NCBI GenBank assembly: GCA_963920525.1
Contig: OY986438.1
Span: forward strand, 181,850,888 to 181,914,887
Source of the DNA: Dichetophora obliterata
Taxonomy: Eukaryota > Arthropoda > Insecta > Diptera > Sciomyzidae
Direction: 5' to 3'
Length of the DNA stretch: 64,000 nt
Shown: piece after piece, positions 12,021-23,124 of the stretch
Numbering within the stretch: position 1 is the first letter of the stretch
Layout of the letters: each line of letters opens with the position of its first letter
Position numbers and translations under genes: made by a program
Notes under the pieces: model-generated
What the model was told of the DNA's origin: nothing
Seen by the model: the letters and a program-made list of their open reading frames with translations, nothing else
Databases searched by the model: none

Positions 12021-12955
12021 AATTTGATGCTTTATTAGGAAACATGTAATGGTTTTTTGATTTTTGTAACGATTAGAATTTTTTAAAATATTGTTTTTAT
12101 AAGTATTAAAAAATGCTTAGCCTTCAAGAATAATTTCTGGTTTTTTTTCGTATACAGAACCCCATACAATTATTGTAAATTTTAACTACTCAAATCATAA
12201 AAACATATTTTTCTTAAAATACATCGCTCATTTCGTGCAAGACCGTCACAAATCAAAATTTAGGTTTTTTGAGTTAAATATACAGAAATATGCATTGTTA
12301 TCATATATTTGATATGAATTTATTGCAGACCGATTTGCTGTTAATTTACGGTTTTACAGATATTTGTGTCGTTTTGACTTTTGGCAATTTCTTCACATTT
12401 TTGTAGCAATAACTTTTCATGCTAAAATTTATTTTAAACTTCTGCATAATTTCTTAACAGCAACGACTTATTATATAATTAACCATTTTTTAAATAAAAA
12501 TCAAAGCAAGTAACCTAATATTTTTTTATTGTAATAAAGTACCAACTCAAAATGTGACATCTCTCTAACTCAAAAGTATGTTATCATATTGTAGCAAAAT
12601 CGTCACAACTAAAACTGAAACATTTTTAGAAATTAGTTTTTGTAGTAATAATGTCACAACTCAAACAGACACTTGCAAAAATATTTCTTAAAAATTCACT
12701 ATTAACGCTAAATGTAAAATTTATCATATTTTTGGTGGAAAATATAATGGCCTACAAATATTCTTAACAATTCATAGTTAATTTTAATTTCACAAAATTT
12801 TTAGTCAATTTCAAAAATAAAAAAATTTTTAAAATAATAACATTCCAGAGTAACAACGGGTAAATTAATATTAGCTTGTCTTAAATAATATTAAATTAAA
12901 TTTTTTTTTTTAAAGTTTTTGTCACGTTGTCAAAACTCCTCCCCTCTCTTAAATT
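12021..12955. other. AT-rich sequence, nothing recognised
   Basis: Very AT-rich, with many short homopolymers and no open frame or inverted structure. It lies inside the 3.9-kb bounded block. Confidence 0.35.
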
Positions 12956-12984
12956 GGTAACGTAGTTTATGAAAGTGCCCTTTG

Positions 12985-13640
12985 ACTGGCTCAATACGTT
13001 CACATGCTTCGTCGATTTCTCATTGTAGTAATGAGGATTCATTGAGAACTTTCATTCATTAAATAATTAGTTTCTTACCTTAAAAGGAACTTGTAATTGA
13101 GTCTTTAAAAAAAATTTGATTAAACATTGTATAAAAAATAGAACCTTGTATGAAAATTAGTCCCTTTTGCTCAAATATCTTCAAAAGTAATTTTTCAGTA
13201 TGCGTATTTAGGCCCTATTGAACAGAAACATAAACTTTTATGCACAAAATATTGAAAAATTTTCGATTTTCTTAATTTTTTTTTGTGCAAATGATAGGAT
13301 TAAATATTTTAAGTGCTAAGCCATAGTCTAGCACAGCTTTTTTCGAAAATGTTAAATAGGATCTTTTGAACGGACTGTCCTCATTTGTATTAAGTGTTGT
13401 TTCAGAAAATATTTCAACAATATTTCATTGCTGTTTACCAAATTTGGATTTTTACAATTTTTTTTAATGAAACTAGAAATTAAATAACATTTTTTGAAAA
13501 GTAAAATATCACAAGTATGGTACTTTTAATCTGATTACATTAAAAACGATATGCATACCTGTTGTTTGAAAAAATTTACTTCAAGAAATGTTTTGAATTC
13601 TTGTAAAACGCTTCTCCATTTTTTTTTTTTTTTAAATAAC
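12985..13640. other. AT-rich spacer, nothing recognised
   Basis: No feature seen apart from a poly(T) tract at about 13618-13633, next to the SINE that follows. Confidence 0.35.
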
Positions 13641-13647
13641 AAAGAAC

Positions 13648-14014
13648 CAAGGGATGCGCCTTATACAAACAAGGTTTGGTCATGCGCCTTATACAAACAA
13701 TCAAATTTAGAGGAATTGATTGGAACCATACGTGAATTTTTGATTAGGCGAAACAACCGTGAGAGACAATTGAATTGCTTATAACCGAGACTAGTGTTAT
13801 GCCTTGACCTTGGCAAGCATTTCTAGCCCGTAGTTGTGTTCCTGTCCTTTAATTCCACATTTTCCACAATTTATTTGTGGATTTTTAGTTTTCCATAATT
13901 CTAAAATGTATGAAAGAACAAAGAAATTGCAAAAAACCATGCCCGAGACTGGATTCGAACCAGGGACCTTTCGGTTGATAGTTTAGCATAATCTCCACTA
14001 GACTACAAATGCCC
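13648..14014 (-). mobile_element. tRNA-derived SINE, family A, copy 1
   Basis: On the minus strand it begins with a tRNA-like head, GGGCATTTGTAGTCTAGTGG (A box), then CTGGTTCGAATCCAG (B box). The body is AT-rich and includes TTGTGGAAAATGTG, and the end reads GGCGCATCCCTTGG. Two further copies of almost identical length lie at 14075 and 49071. This copy carries a short internal duplication of ATGCGCCTTATACAAACAA near its tail, and a T run on the plus strand just beyond would be its A tail. Confidence 0.8.
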
Positions 14015-14074
14015 AAAACAAAAACAAATCAAATAATTTTGCAGGCGTAAGTATCTACATATATTTATAGCATC

Positions 14075-14440
14075 CCAAGGCATGCGCCTTATACAAACAA
14101 GGTTTGGTCTTTGACCTTAAGAGAAAGTGATACATTTATTTAGAGGAATTGATTCAAACCATTCTTGAATTATTCATAAGGCGAAACAACAGTGAAAGAC
14201 AATTTGAATTGCTTTTAACCAAGGCTAATGTTATGCCTTAACCTCGGCCAGCATTTCCAGCCCTTAGTTGTTCCTGTCATTTAATGCAACATTTTCCACA
14301 ATTTAGCTTTGGATTTTTTTAGTTTTCCATAATTCTCAAATGTAGGAAAGAACAAAGAAAGTGAAAAGAACCATGCCCGAACCCGGATTCGAACCAGGGT
14401 TGATAGTCTAGCACACTCTCCACCAGACTACAAAGGCCGA
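14075..14440 (-). mobile_element. tRNA-derived SINE, family A, copy 2
   Basis: It has the same orientation, length (366 bp) and layout as copy 1, only 60 bp away. The tRNA-like head has lost roughly 11 bases between the A and B boxes (after GAACCAGGG on the plus strand), which would damage its pol III promoter. Confidence 0.8.
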
Positions 14441-14717
14441 TATTTATTGGTCTCTTGAGCTAGTTTTAAAAGTATCTCAATCGGCACGTAACTTTATAGA
14501 TTTTATTTTTGTATCAAATCGACTACTTTTAGTCTATGGCGTCAACAACTTGGTCTATGGGGGAGCAAACATTTAATATACATATAAAAATACATTTCGA
14601 TTTATTGATATCAAAAACTAGAATTTTTTTTCAAACCCCCCACCCCCCTTGGGTAGATCGTGGCTACAGGCCTGTCATATGATACTCGAAAAGAAATTGT
14701 GTAAAAAAATACTCTAA

Positions 14718-14956
14718 GGGCCAGTTTTCCAGTACGAGTTTAAACTTGAGTCGAATTAAACCTAGCTTAACTCACCAAAATTGTACGTTTACACTCGGTT
14801 TAACTAGATATTTTAGCATTCGTTGAAGTTAAATTGACTTAAATTATCAATTAATGGGTTTCTTTTTTGCCTAAGCCGAGTCTAAACGTGTAATTTTGGT
14901 GAGTTAAGCTCGGTTTAATTTGACTAGACTTTAAACTCGTACTGAAAAACTGGTCC
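14718..14956. mobile_element. 239-bp Harbinger-type MITE
   Basis: The inverted arms are about 85 bp each, starting GGGCCAGTTTTCCAGTACGA (left) and GGACCAGTTTTTCAGTACGA (right, inverted). They continue through TTAACTCACCAAAATT. TAA flanks both ends (14715-14717 and 14957-14959). A 3-bp TWA duplication with GG-C ends is the signature of PIF/Harbinger MITEs. Only 8 bp separate it from the mariner that follows. Confidence 0.85.
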
Positions 14957-14964
14957 TAAAAATA

Positions 14965-16284
14965 CAAGGTGGCGTAAAAGTAATCCTCCTATCAGAAAAT
15001 GCTATAAATTTTGCGATTGGCCCCTAATGTCAGTTCTGTTTTGACATTTGTGTAGTAAACACATGCGAAATACACGTTAATAAACAATGTTACGCTACAC
15101 TGCTCCAAAACGCGGAATATTGGTGACTATTTATTTGACCAATAATCGGTCGGTGACTTTGGCACAACGTGAATTTCGTCGCCGATTTCCTGGCCGTCCA
15201 ACGCCTACTGGTGAAACACTGAGACGTTTAACCGCTCGCCTCGAAGAGACTGGCAAAACACGAGATGCTGCCAGGCGTGGCAGACCCCGGAGTAGCCGTT
15301 CTACAGAGAATATTGCTGCTGTAGCCGAGGATGTCATGGAAGCGCCGTCGACATCGACCAGCCGACGTGCCACGCAAATGGGTATCGGTCGACGGTCTTT
15401 ACAGCGAATTTTGGTACAAGATTTGAAGATGTTTCCGTACAAAGTCCAGACGGTGCATCAGCTGTTAGCTGCTGACCGCCAATCGCGACTAACATACGCT
15501 CAAGCCATCCTTAATCACAACCAAGAGGAAGATGATTTTTCATCAAAAATAATCATTAGTGATGAGGCCCATTTACATCTTAGCGGGTACGTAAATAAGC
15601 AAAATTTACGCTTCTGGGGCACTGAAAATCAGCGTGTAACCCACAAAGAGCCATTACACCCGCTCAAAGTCACTGTTGGTGTGCTGTTTTCGCTGGAGGA
15701 GTCATCGGACCTTTTTTCTTCGAAGACGTCGCGGGCCAAACGGTTACTGTGAATGGTGAGCGCTACAGAGCAATGATCAACGAGTTCTTTTTGCCGCAAC
15801 TTGATGAATTGGGATTGGAAAATATGTGGTTCCAACAGGACGGTGCAACGGCACACACTGCACGTGCCACAACCGATATGCTGAAGGATGCATTTCCCGG
15901 GCGCCTAATCTCCCGTTTTGGCGATTTGCACTGGCCAGCAAGATCGCCTGATTTGACCGCTCCAGACTTCTTATTGTGGGGCTTTTTGAAGTCGCGGGCT
16001 TATGTCAACAAGCCTCAGACTCTTGCAGTTCTTAAAGACAATATCCGTCAAGAATGGACCTATCGCCGGAAGTTTTGGCCGAAGTGATGAAAAATGCCAT
16101 AAAAAGGGCTTAAATGACAATCAACTGCGGCGGCGGCTATTTACATTACATCATATTCTCGACTTGATGTAAAAAAAATTAAAAGACCAAATAAAAATAA
16201 TCCACAAGAAGAATCAAAGTTTTTCATATTTTTTTTTTAAATTACAGCCAAAAAACATCGCAAGGTTACTTTTGCGCCACCTTG
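14965..16284 (+). mobile_element. DD41D (rosa-type) mariner, complete ends
   Basis: The element is 1320 bp, flanked by TA at 14963-14964 and 16285-16286. The terminal repeats CAAGGTGGCGTAAAAGTAAT and, inverted, CAAGGTGGCGCAAAAGTAAC differ at only two of 20 positions. Good ends around a broken transposase make it a candidate for mobilisation in trans. Confidence 0.92.
15087..16167 (+). pseudogene. DD41D mariner transposase, frameshifted
   Basis: Frame 1 (15087-15752) carries the helix-turn-helix region and the first catalytic aspartate, D159 in IISDEAH. The frame is lost at about 15676-15678, where ACTGTTGGTG lacks one T relative to a TVW reading. The next frame (to 16087) carries D in WFQQDGATAH and, after exactly 41 residues, D in APDFLLWG. 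This DD41D spacing is, to my knowledge, that of the rosa family (Crmar2). A second frame change near 16050 leads to LSPEVLAEVMKNAIKRA. An in-frame TAA follows, and the tail reads NCGGGYLHYIIFST, ending at 16165-16167. The protein is therefore inactive as it stands. Confidence 0.9.
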
Positions 16285-16286
16285 TA

Positions 16287-18411
16287 TTACATTTTAGACA
16301 TAACTAAGCGTGTATAATATACACTGTATATACTTTTATTTTGTCTAGAAAGAGTAAAAGAAAAACCGCAAAAGTTGTTTTAAAAAAAGTAGTAATGAGA
16401 TATTATAATTATATCAGCAGTAATAATATAGTATGCCTCATACATGAATACATTTTATCAAAAGAATTTATCTATGAGCCCACAAAATCATAATAATCCA
16501 TGGAATATGCGTGAAAAAAGCATTAAAACTGTCAACTATATATATATATATCAACTATTTTATAGTATAGTATGGAAAGCAATACCTTTAGATGTTCACA
16601 CAAAAGGTAGTTATAGCTTAAGTTTAGGCAAAATCATTTTGGCCTGTCTAAGCTAAAGGTGCCTGTGTATAAAATTTTCTTACAACAATGTTGCAAATAA
16701 ATTTCAAATCGACTGTCGTTAAGCCGAATGTACAGTAGATTTGTAAATGAAAAAACGAGATACAAACAGAATAGTTTTTGTAGCTATGTCCGATTCTTGT
16801 ATTAAGAAAGCCATAGAATTGCCATATAAAGTAGGTGTTATCCTGGCTTTAAACAAACAAGTTGTATTTAAAAGCCATGCTGCTGTTGTTGTAGATATTG
16901 TGGTTGCTTTGCGCAGCCCAGTGAAAAAGTGAGCAAATAAAGTGAAGATGCTTATCTAAGTAAAAAATTTCAATCGAATTGGAAAAAGGTTGTTTTTCTT
17001 GTGGCATATTAAAAAAATTATTAATTTCATCTCGAAGGTAACTCGTTTGCTTGTGAATGTGTGTGAGTGTGTGTGTGTGTGTGTTTCAGTGCGAAAAAAG
17101 CAAAACAAGAGGTACAAAAATATTGTCGACACAGCCGAAGACGAGCCATGGTTATGCCTTTACAGCCCTCAGGAGCTAATTCAATTCAATTCAATTGAAT
17201 CCATTCAATGGTTTTTCTACCTTCTTGTAAATGATTGTATGTGTGTGTGTGTGTGTGTGTGTGTTAATAAACAAATACAATGCAAGTGTCGCCTTTGATC
17301 TTAGCTCGAAGGACCATAAAAAGCTGGTAGACAACGCTTTGGAACGGTAGATAAAAAAAAAGAAAGATGCAAAACGGCAAGCTCAAAAATGTTTACCAAT
17401 AAAGGAAATGAAACAAAATTAATCATGCAAAGTGATCAGCTGCTAGCTGCTACGATACTGAGCTTAACTAAACTGAACTGCTTTGTGCCTTCATTGATTC
17501 GGTTTCGAATCAATTGCGGCTTAAAAGTAGGATAAGACAAACTCTTTGTTATTATTGCTTTTCGTTGTTGTTATTGTTGTTCCTCAGATATTGTTGTTAT
17601 TTGCAAAGTGGGCAGTATTTGTTGCCTGCACTCTTTCTTGGATCGCCGCTTATCAGCTGCGATTCATCAAAATTAATTGAAAATTTACGAGTTTTCGCAC
17701 TTATACGCAGCGGTACGCATGCGAACAAAGCCAGATACAGCTCAGCTCCGCTCAGCTGGTTGGCTGGCTGCCAGCATGATCAAAGGCAGCTAAAACGGTA
17801 GCCCCTACGGTCAATCGTGTCTTAAATTGATTTAACTCAAAAGAATTGAGATCAAAACTTGCTTTGATGAGATGAAAGCAATGCAGATAAATATTATAAT
17901 ATAGGGTAAATATGGGTTATATAGACTCGTTCTTCTCTTTGCGTTTTTTTTTATTCCCCCTTCTATAAATTCGGCTTAATAATTATAAAGTACCACTATT
18001 TGGGTAATGTTCAGCTAAGCCATAAGATACACATACCTTTGTTGTACCTGCAACATTGCTTGCATATTTTGTGCCTTCAATGATAGCGGAGTGGAGTTTT
18101 TCGAATCGATAAATTTATTTTTGATAAAAGCTGCTAAGCGCAATCCATTAAAACGACGCATTTTTGTTTATATAAATTTTGCCCGTATTTCACTGACTTT
18201 TAATTTCGAACCAACGCGGTTTTTATGGTATTTTTTGTTAAATTTCGTTGTAAAAATTTTGAATTTTGTTAATTTAGAAGCATTTTTCATTAAAGCTTTT
18301 TGAAGTTTAAACAAAAAAGTCAATTGTGCCGTCAATTTTTTTTAAAAGATACAAAAGTGTTTCAGTGTTGTTGAAATATTACAAAAGTTTTTGGTATAAA
18401 AGTCAGCTAAG
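16287..18411. other. Unique sequence with two GT microsatellites
   Basis: No element or gene recognised. (GT)n tracts lie at about 17056-17083 and 17237-17263. The part around 17440-17810 is less AT-rich and has CAGCTG/GCTGC motifs, which could be regulatory DNA of a distant gene, but nothing firm supports this. Confidence 0.35.
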
Positions 18412-18420
18412 ACTAAAAAT

Positions 18421-19758
18421 TTGCAAAAATTATACCAATTAAAAAAAAACCCAAATAATTACAATACAGACAATTTTAGGCCAATATCCTTACTTTCAAA
18501 TCTTGGTAAGTTATTCGAAAATGTAATACGACTGAAAATGGATTTTAATATAAATGTTGACTATATACCAAGTTTTCAATTTGGCTTTAAAAAGGGACAT
18601 TCTACAGTTCATGCACTTGCTAAATTTCATAATGATGTAGTTTGTAATTTAAGAAACAAAAAATGTACTGTTGCTGTATCCTTGGATATTGAAAAGGCTT
18701 TTGATAACGCATATCAAGACGGGATAATTTTTAAATTAATAAAATTAGGTTTTGATCCTTTTATTATAAAATTTTTTAATAGTTTCTTTACTGATCGAAA
18801 ATTTTTTGTTCAAATAAAAAATTCTATTTCTGATGTTGGTTGGATCAAAAGTGGTGTACCCCAAGGCTCCATACTTGCGCCACATTTGTATAACATTTTC
18901 ATTTACGATTTTCCACATGAACTGAATGGCTCAAGAGGTATTCTTTATACTGATGATTCTTTAATTTATGTTCACGATGTATCCCCGATACTAGCTCTAA
19001 ATTTAGTTTCAAGACATCTTTCTTTAGTGTACAATTATTACACGAGTTGGGGTATCAAAATTAACACTTCAAAATCAGTGGCAGTTTGTCTTAGAAATGC
19101 CAGTGGAAAATGTGCGAGATTTGTAGTCCCTGAAAGCAAAATGTTGTGTATTTCACTCAACGGAGTAACCATTCCATTTAAAAATAGTTTTAAATATCTA
19201 GGTGTTCATTTTAATAAATTATTTCAATTTAATGAACACTCAAGAATCATTTTAAAAAAGGCTTTCAAAATTAAAAGTATGTTTGCTAAACTTTTAAATA
19301 ATAAACATTTAACGAAGGAAAGGAAGCTTCTTATATACAAAATATCTATTCGTCCCGTCTTAATTTATGCTTTCCCAATATGGTTTTCTATCTCACCCTC
19401 GGTTGCCAAAGAATTTGAAGTCCTTGAGCGAAAGATACTTAGATTGTGTATTAATAAGAGTTATGAGTCATATACCAAACGATATTCAAATAAATTTGTG
19501 TACACAGAAGCAAATATATATCCTTTTTGTAATTACGCTTTTATTTTACTTGATAGATTTATTCAAAGATTAGTTATTCACGAAAATTATTTACTTAAAG
19601 AGATACTAGATATTCAAAAGTTCTTTAATTGGACAAACATTAATTATCTTTCCCCAATTAGTTTTATAAATGAAAACATTTCTACAGAAGTAGATTTTAC
19701 TGGACCACTTTTACCCGATTTTTATGTTGTTTCGACTCCTGGCACTCATAGAGGCTAA
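18421..19758 (+). pseudogene. LINE reverse transcriptase, open but truncated at the 5' end
   Basis: About 445 codons are open. RT blocks are in order (residues counted from the first open codon): NFRPISLLSNLGKLFEN (19-35), FQFGFKKGHSTVHAL (53-67), VSLDIEKAFD with catalytic D89, SGVPQGSILAPHLYNIF (144-160), then YTDD with D178 and D179 (the usual motif is YADD). A thumb region and a cysteine-poor tail follow. The first codon is TTG belonging to the target site, not a real start, so the protein lost its endonuclease and N terminus by truncation. All catalytic aspartates are intact, which suggests a fairly recent insertion. Jockey/CR1-like wording; clade not determined. Confidence 0.88.
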
Positions 19759-20195
19759 TAATTTAATATTAAAAATTTTAATTATATAATTTGTTAATTA
19801 TAAAAAAAATACTTATAATATTTATCAATATTGTTAAATCCTTTCATAAAATTTACGTTCTCCTATTTTTATTAATTATGTACTTTAGTTTTTATAATGT
19901 GTAAATATGTTTATTTAGTTTTAAGGCTACTTTTTTATTGTATTTTTAATATAGAGATGTCACTTCTCACAGAAAAATTTAAGTGCCGGGAGCAAGTACA
20001 TTTTTTATTCTAACTTAAAGATACATTGCCATCTTCACCTTATTACTTAAGCTTGTTGCGTTTTACTTTGAAATGTATATTAGAATAATACAAAAACAGT
20101 TCTAAATTTTCTTTTTAATAATGTTTACTAATTTGAAACAAATGTTATCTTCTCTTTGTAACTTGAATGAAAAGACTCAATAAAATTACTTACTT
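18423..20195 (+). mobile_element. 5'-truncated LINE with 11-bp target duplication
   Basis: ACTAAAAATTT occurs at 18412-18422 and again at 20196-20206, an exact 11-bp duplication bracketing the copy. The 5' end cuts into ORF2, as usual for target-primed reverse transcription. The 3' end has an AATAAA signal at about 20179 followed by ATTACTTACTT, i.e. a short TTAC tandem tail in place of poly(A). The 3' untranslated part is about 440 bp. Confidence 0.9.
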
Positions 20196-20206
20196 ACTAA
20201 AAATTT

Positions 20207-22336
20207 TAAAATAGCTTGCATCGAGCGTTATGATGTCCTGATAACTTAAGAAATCACTCCAAATCTACTGTCCACTTTCGCTGTCGCCAGCTATCTATGT
20301 GGCTTATGTTTTTAAGCGGTCATTCCAGCACCTCGTTCGAAAGGCCATTCAAGTAATCTCTCACTATCTGTCTCTTAACTTTACGCACTGCATGCATCAC
20401 GCCATGCAATACTTCATCACATACTCCATATCATGAATAAACATTACGTGACCAACATTGTAGTCATCCTTATCCTCGTTCTCATCCTCATTCTCGTTGA
20501 CTATGTCGTCATTGTCATGTCGCTGCTCCACTCCACTCCACTTCACTTCACTTCACTTCACTGCAAGACCAATCCAAACCAAACAAAACCAATCCACATG
20601 ACTGCATTTTTGTTTTCTTCAGCCAAATCCACAGTAGCTCGGAGTCACACTGCAGTAATGACAACATGACATGAAATCCGTGGCGCTTCGGGATTTCGAT
20701 GTTTGACTTTGTGATCTGTCATGTCGCCCTGGAGATGAGTTGTTTCGTTGGGTTTCGTTCAGTTGTGTTTGAGTTTGAGTATCGTTGTATGTTTGGAGCT
20801 GTCGTTCGTTGGCGCTGTCATTGCTGCTGCCTGCGTGTGATGCGATGTGATGCGTTCGTTGCATGCAATGCGTTGTTACAACATAAAAATTTATGAAATT
20901 GTCATCTTCCATCGTGAAAACGTTAACTTGACAATACGCTGCATTTCACACTAAAAAGAAAAGTGTAATCAATAAAATGCATGCACCAAAAAAGATAACT
21001 GCATCAATTTCCAATTATTTTTTTAAAGATTCAGCTACTACTTTATTTACAACAATTAATGAAAACAATTATAATTTTGTCCAATTGGTAATGTTATAAA
21101 GTTATATAAGCAATTAATTCAATTTATGACTGAAAATAGCTCCCAAAGAAAAATCGCAAAAAAACAAATTTAAAACCATCTAAATGAAAAATGACCCAGA
21201 CAAAAAACTATATTTTACCCAAAAAACAAAATTGGAAAAATTAAGAAAAATATGAGCCATTTAGATCAAGTAAGTTTTGAAGAAAGCAACAACAACAACA
21301 ACTCGTTTTCTTACGATTTGACACATGTTTGAATAAACTTATCAAAATAATATGTCGTTAAAAGTAAGGGGTTTTTAATTTTAGGTTAAGCCTGAACCTC
21401 TACCAGTGATTTTTGTCTGTTCTAGTTGCCTCTTCTTTTTTTTCCTTTATTCTTTGGAGTCCAACGAATCTGCTGAAATTCACCATAGAAGTGAGGAACG
21501 AGTTTTCTGCTTCCGATAGGAAGCTATACTGTTTCAATCAAAACTTACTTAATCTAAATAGCTCATTATTAAAATCATGTAAAAATTTAAGAATAGATCA
21601 CAATTAATTATTAAAAATTATAAAAAAATAATTTTCATAAGAAAAAAAAACAGAGAAATATGTTTTTTACTTTGGGTCTCTTTGATTTTTTTAGCTACTA
21701 AAATAAAATCAAATAGAATCATCTGGAATGTGCACTGTGGAGTATCCGACCCCAAAATGTGGACATTTAGAATTATTTTTTTACAAATCCAAAAAAAGTT
21801 CGCTAAAAACAAAATTCTTTATAAGTATGAAAAGAAATATGCAAGTTCTTGAGTTTAAGCTAATGGCTCTTGGACATCGCAAGACTTCGGCAAGTTGAAA
21901 AAATTTCATATTTTTAACGTTATTTAATGATTTTAATATGCTTACAAAATATTTTTTTGTAAGTGAATGAATAAATGTATTAATATACATAGACTAAATA
22001 ATCCAAATAGACTTTACATAAACCGATTTTAATTTTTTTTAATTTTTATTGTTATCATTGTTTAACTTCTAATTTAATTAATTTGTTAATTCATTGTCAA
22101 CTTAGTATCCTTATAAAATATTATTAACACTTAAAATTTTAAAAAGCTAATAAACGTCCAATCTTTTTTGCCTTTTGTACAAGAGAATCCTTTGACTAAA
22201 TAATGTAACTTTGAAAAAAAAAGAAAACTATTTTTAAGTATGTTACTTATTTGTGTTATATGTTTTGGCATCAAATTAATATTAAAAGGTAAAGTAATGA
22301 TAGTAATGATAATGGATAAAGTACAGAAGGTAATGT
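20207..22336. other. AT-rich spacer with simple repeats
   Basis: Short tandem arrays of CTCAT/CATTC-like and CACTT units lie around 20455-20565. A CAA-tailed dispersed motif at 21262-21302 is listed separately. The ORFs here have no motif. No gene seen. Confidence 0.35.
21262..21302 (+). repeat. Dispersed short motif with (CAA)n tail, copy 1
   Basis: TTAGATCAAGTAAGTTTTGA followed by AGAAAGCAACAACAACAACAA. Close copies occur at 52195-52238 and 54606-54643 in the same orientation. Confidence 0.6.
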
Positions 22337-22552
22337 TTATTTTCCAGGGTTCGCAAATAACTGGCAACCGTTTTTACTTTTTGGTTTATCTCTCATGTTT
22401 ACTGGTTCGTAATGAACATAAAGGTTTCCCTCTGAGAGAAACCTTTATGAGAGAACTGAAGCGGTTTCTAACTGCGATTTATTTTTTGCTCTCAAAAAAT
22501 AGCCCTCCTTGGTTGCGATTAACCGAGGACTTTTATTTTTAAAGGTTATTTT

Positions 22553-22600
22553 ATCGGTTATTTTTTCGGTTGTTTTTTCGGTTGTTTTTTCGGTTATTTG
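22553..22600. repeat. 12-bp tandem array near the hAT left end
   Basis: About four units of CGGTTATTTTTT/CGGTTGTTTTTT. Subterminal arrays like this bind transposase in other hAT elements, so a binding role is plausible but inferred. Confidence 0.75.
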
Positions 22601-23124
22601 GTGAGAGAAATAAGAACTGGTTGTGCCTAATGGTTTGGCCTAAAAGTCTTACAGTTTTTTCGACAATAAAACGTAATTTATGTGTATTTTCAGATGTTTT
22701 CAACTAATTAAATACACGTTCAGTATACAAAAATGGTTTTTAGTCTAAAAATTAGTTATTATTTAAATTTAGAATTTAAATTAAATTTAATCCAAAAATT
22801 TTAGAATAAAATCCACTTTGAACATTTAATGTTGCTATTTACTATTTTCTTATTCGTATATAAACCCTCATCAGTTCGCAGAATTTTGTAATTTGACTAG
22901 CTCACAATGCCAAATATGACACCAATGCTAATGAGGGTTAAATAAACACAAACAATTTAAAAAACACATTTGAAACTCATATCGAAAATGTAAAATGAAA
23001 CATGTTTAACCCAGTAAAAATATACTGAAGCCAGTGTAGTTTCTAATTTTAAATTTAGTAGCTTTTCAATAGCAAGACAAACAAAAAACAATTCAGTATT
23101 TTAAAAAGTATATAAACAAAATTC

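Larger units (their letters stand above)
9085..12982. mobile_element. 3.9-kb block bounded by matching inverted ends (decayed DNA transposon filled with insertions)
   Basis: The left end (9085-9111) reads AAGGGG..CGT.AACTACGTTACC. The right end (12956-12982) is the inverted version, and GTAAACTACGTTACC against ATAAACTACGTTACC is nearly identical. Just inside each end lies a C-rich tract (CCCCTCC) followed by a (G/C)GTGAC motif, again mirrored. Between the ends sit three MITEs, a SINE, a LINE tail and a Helitron-like fragment, so the original interior has mostly been replaced. I saw no transposase remnant and no certain target duplication. Confidence 0.55.

Noticed and set aside
13942..14014. 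Glu/Asp-like tRNA gene
   Set aside because: Same head recurs in three 366-bp repeats with no proper anticodon arm; treated as a SINE promoter.
17056..17263. Direct repeats with spacer, CRISPR-like at first sight
   Set aside because: Only GT microsatellites in a eukaryotic genome.
20619..20912. 97-codon minus-strand ORF
   Set aside because: Polar low-complexity reading of simple-repeat-rich DNA; no motif.
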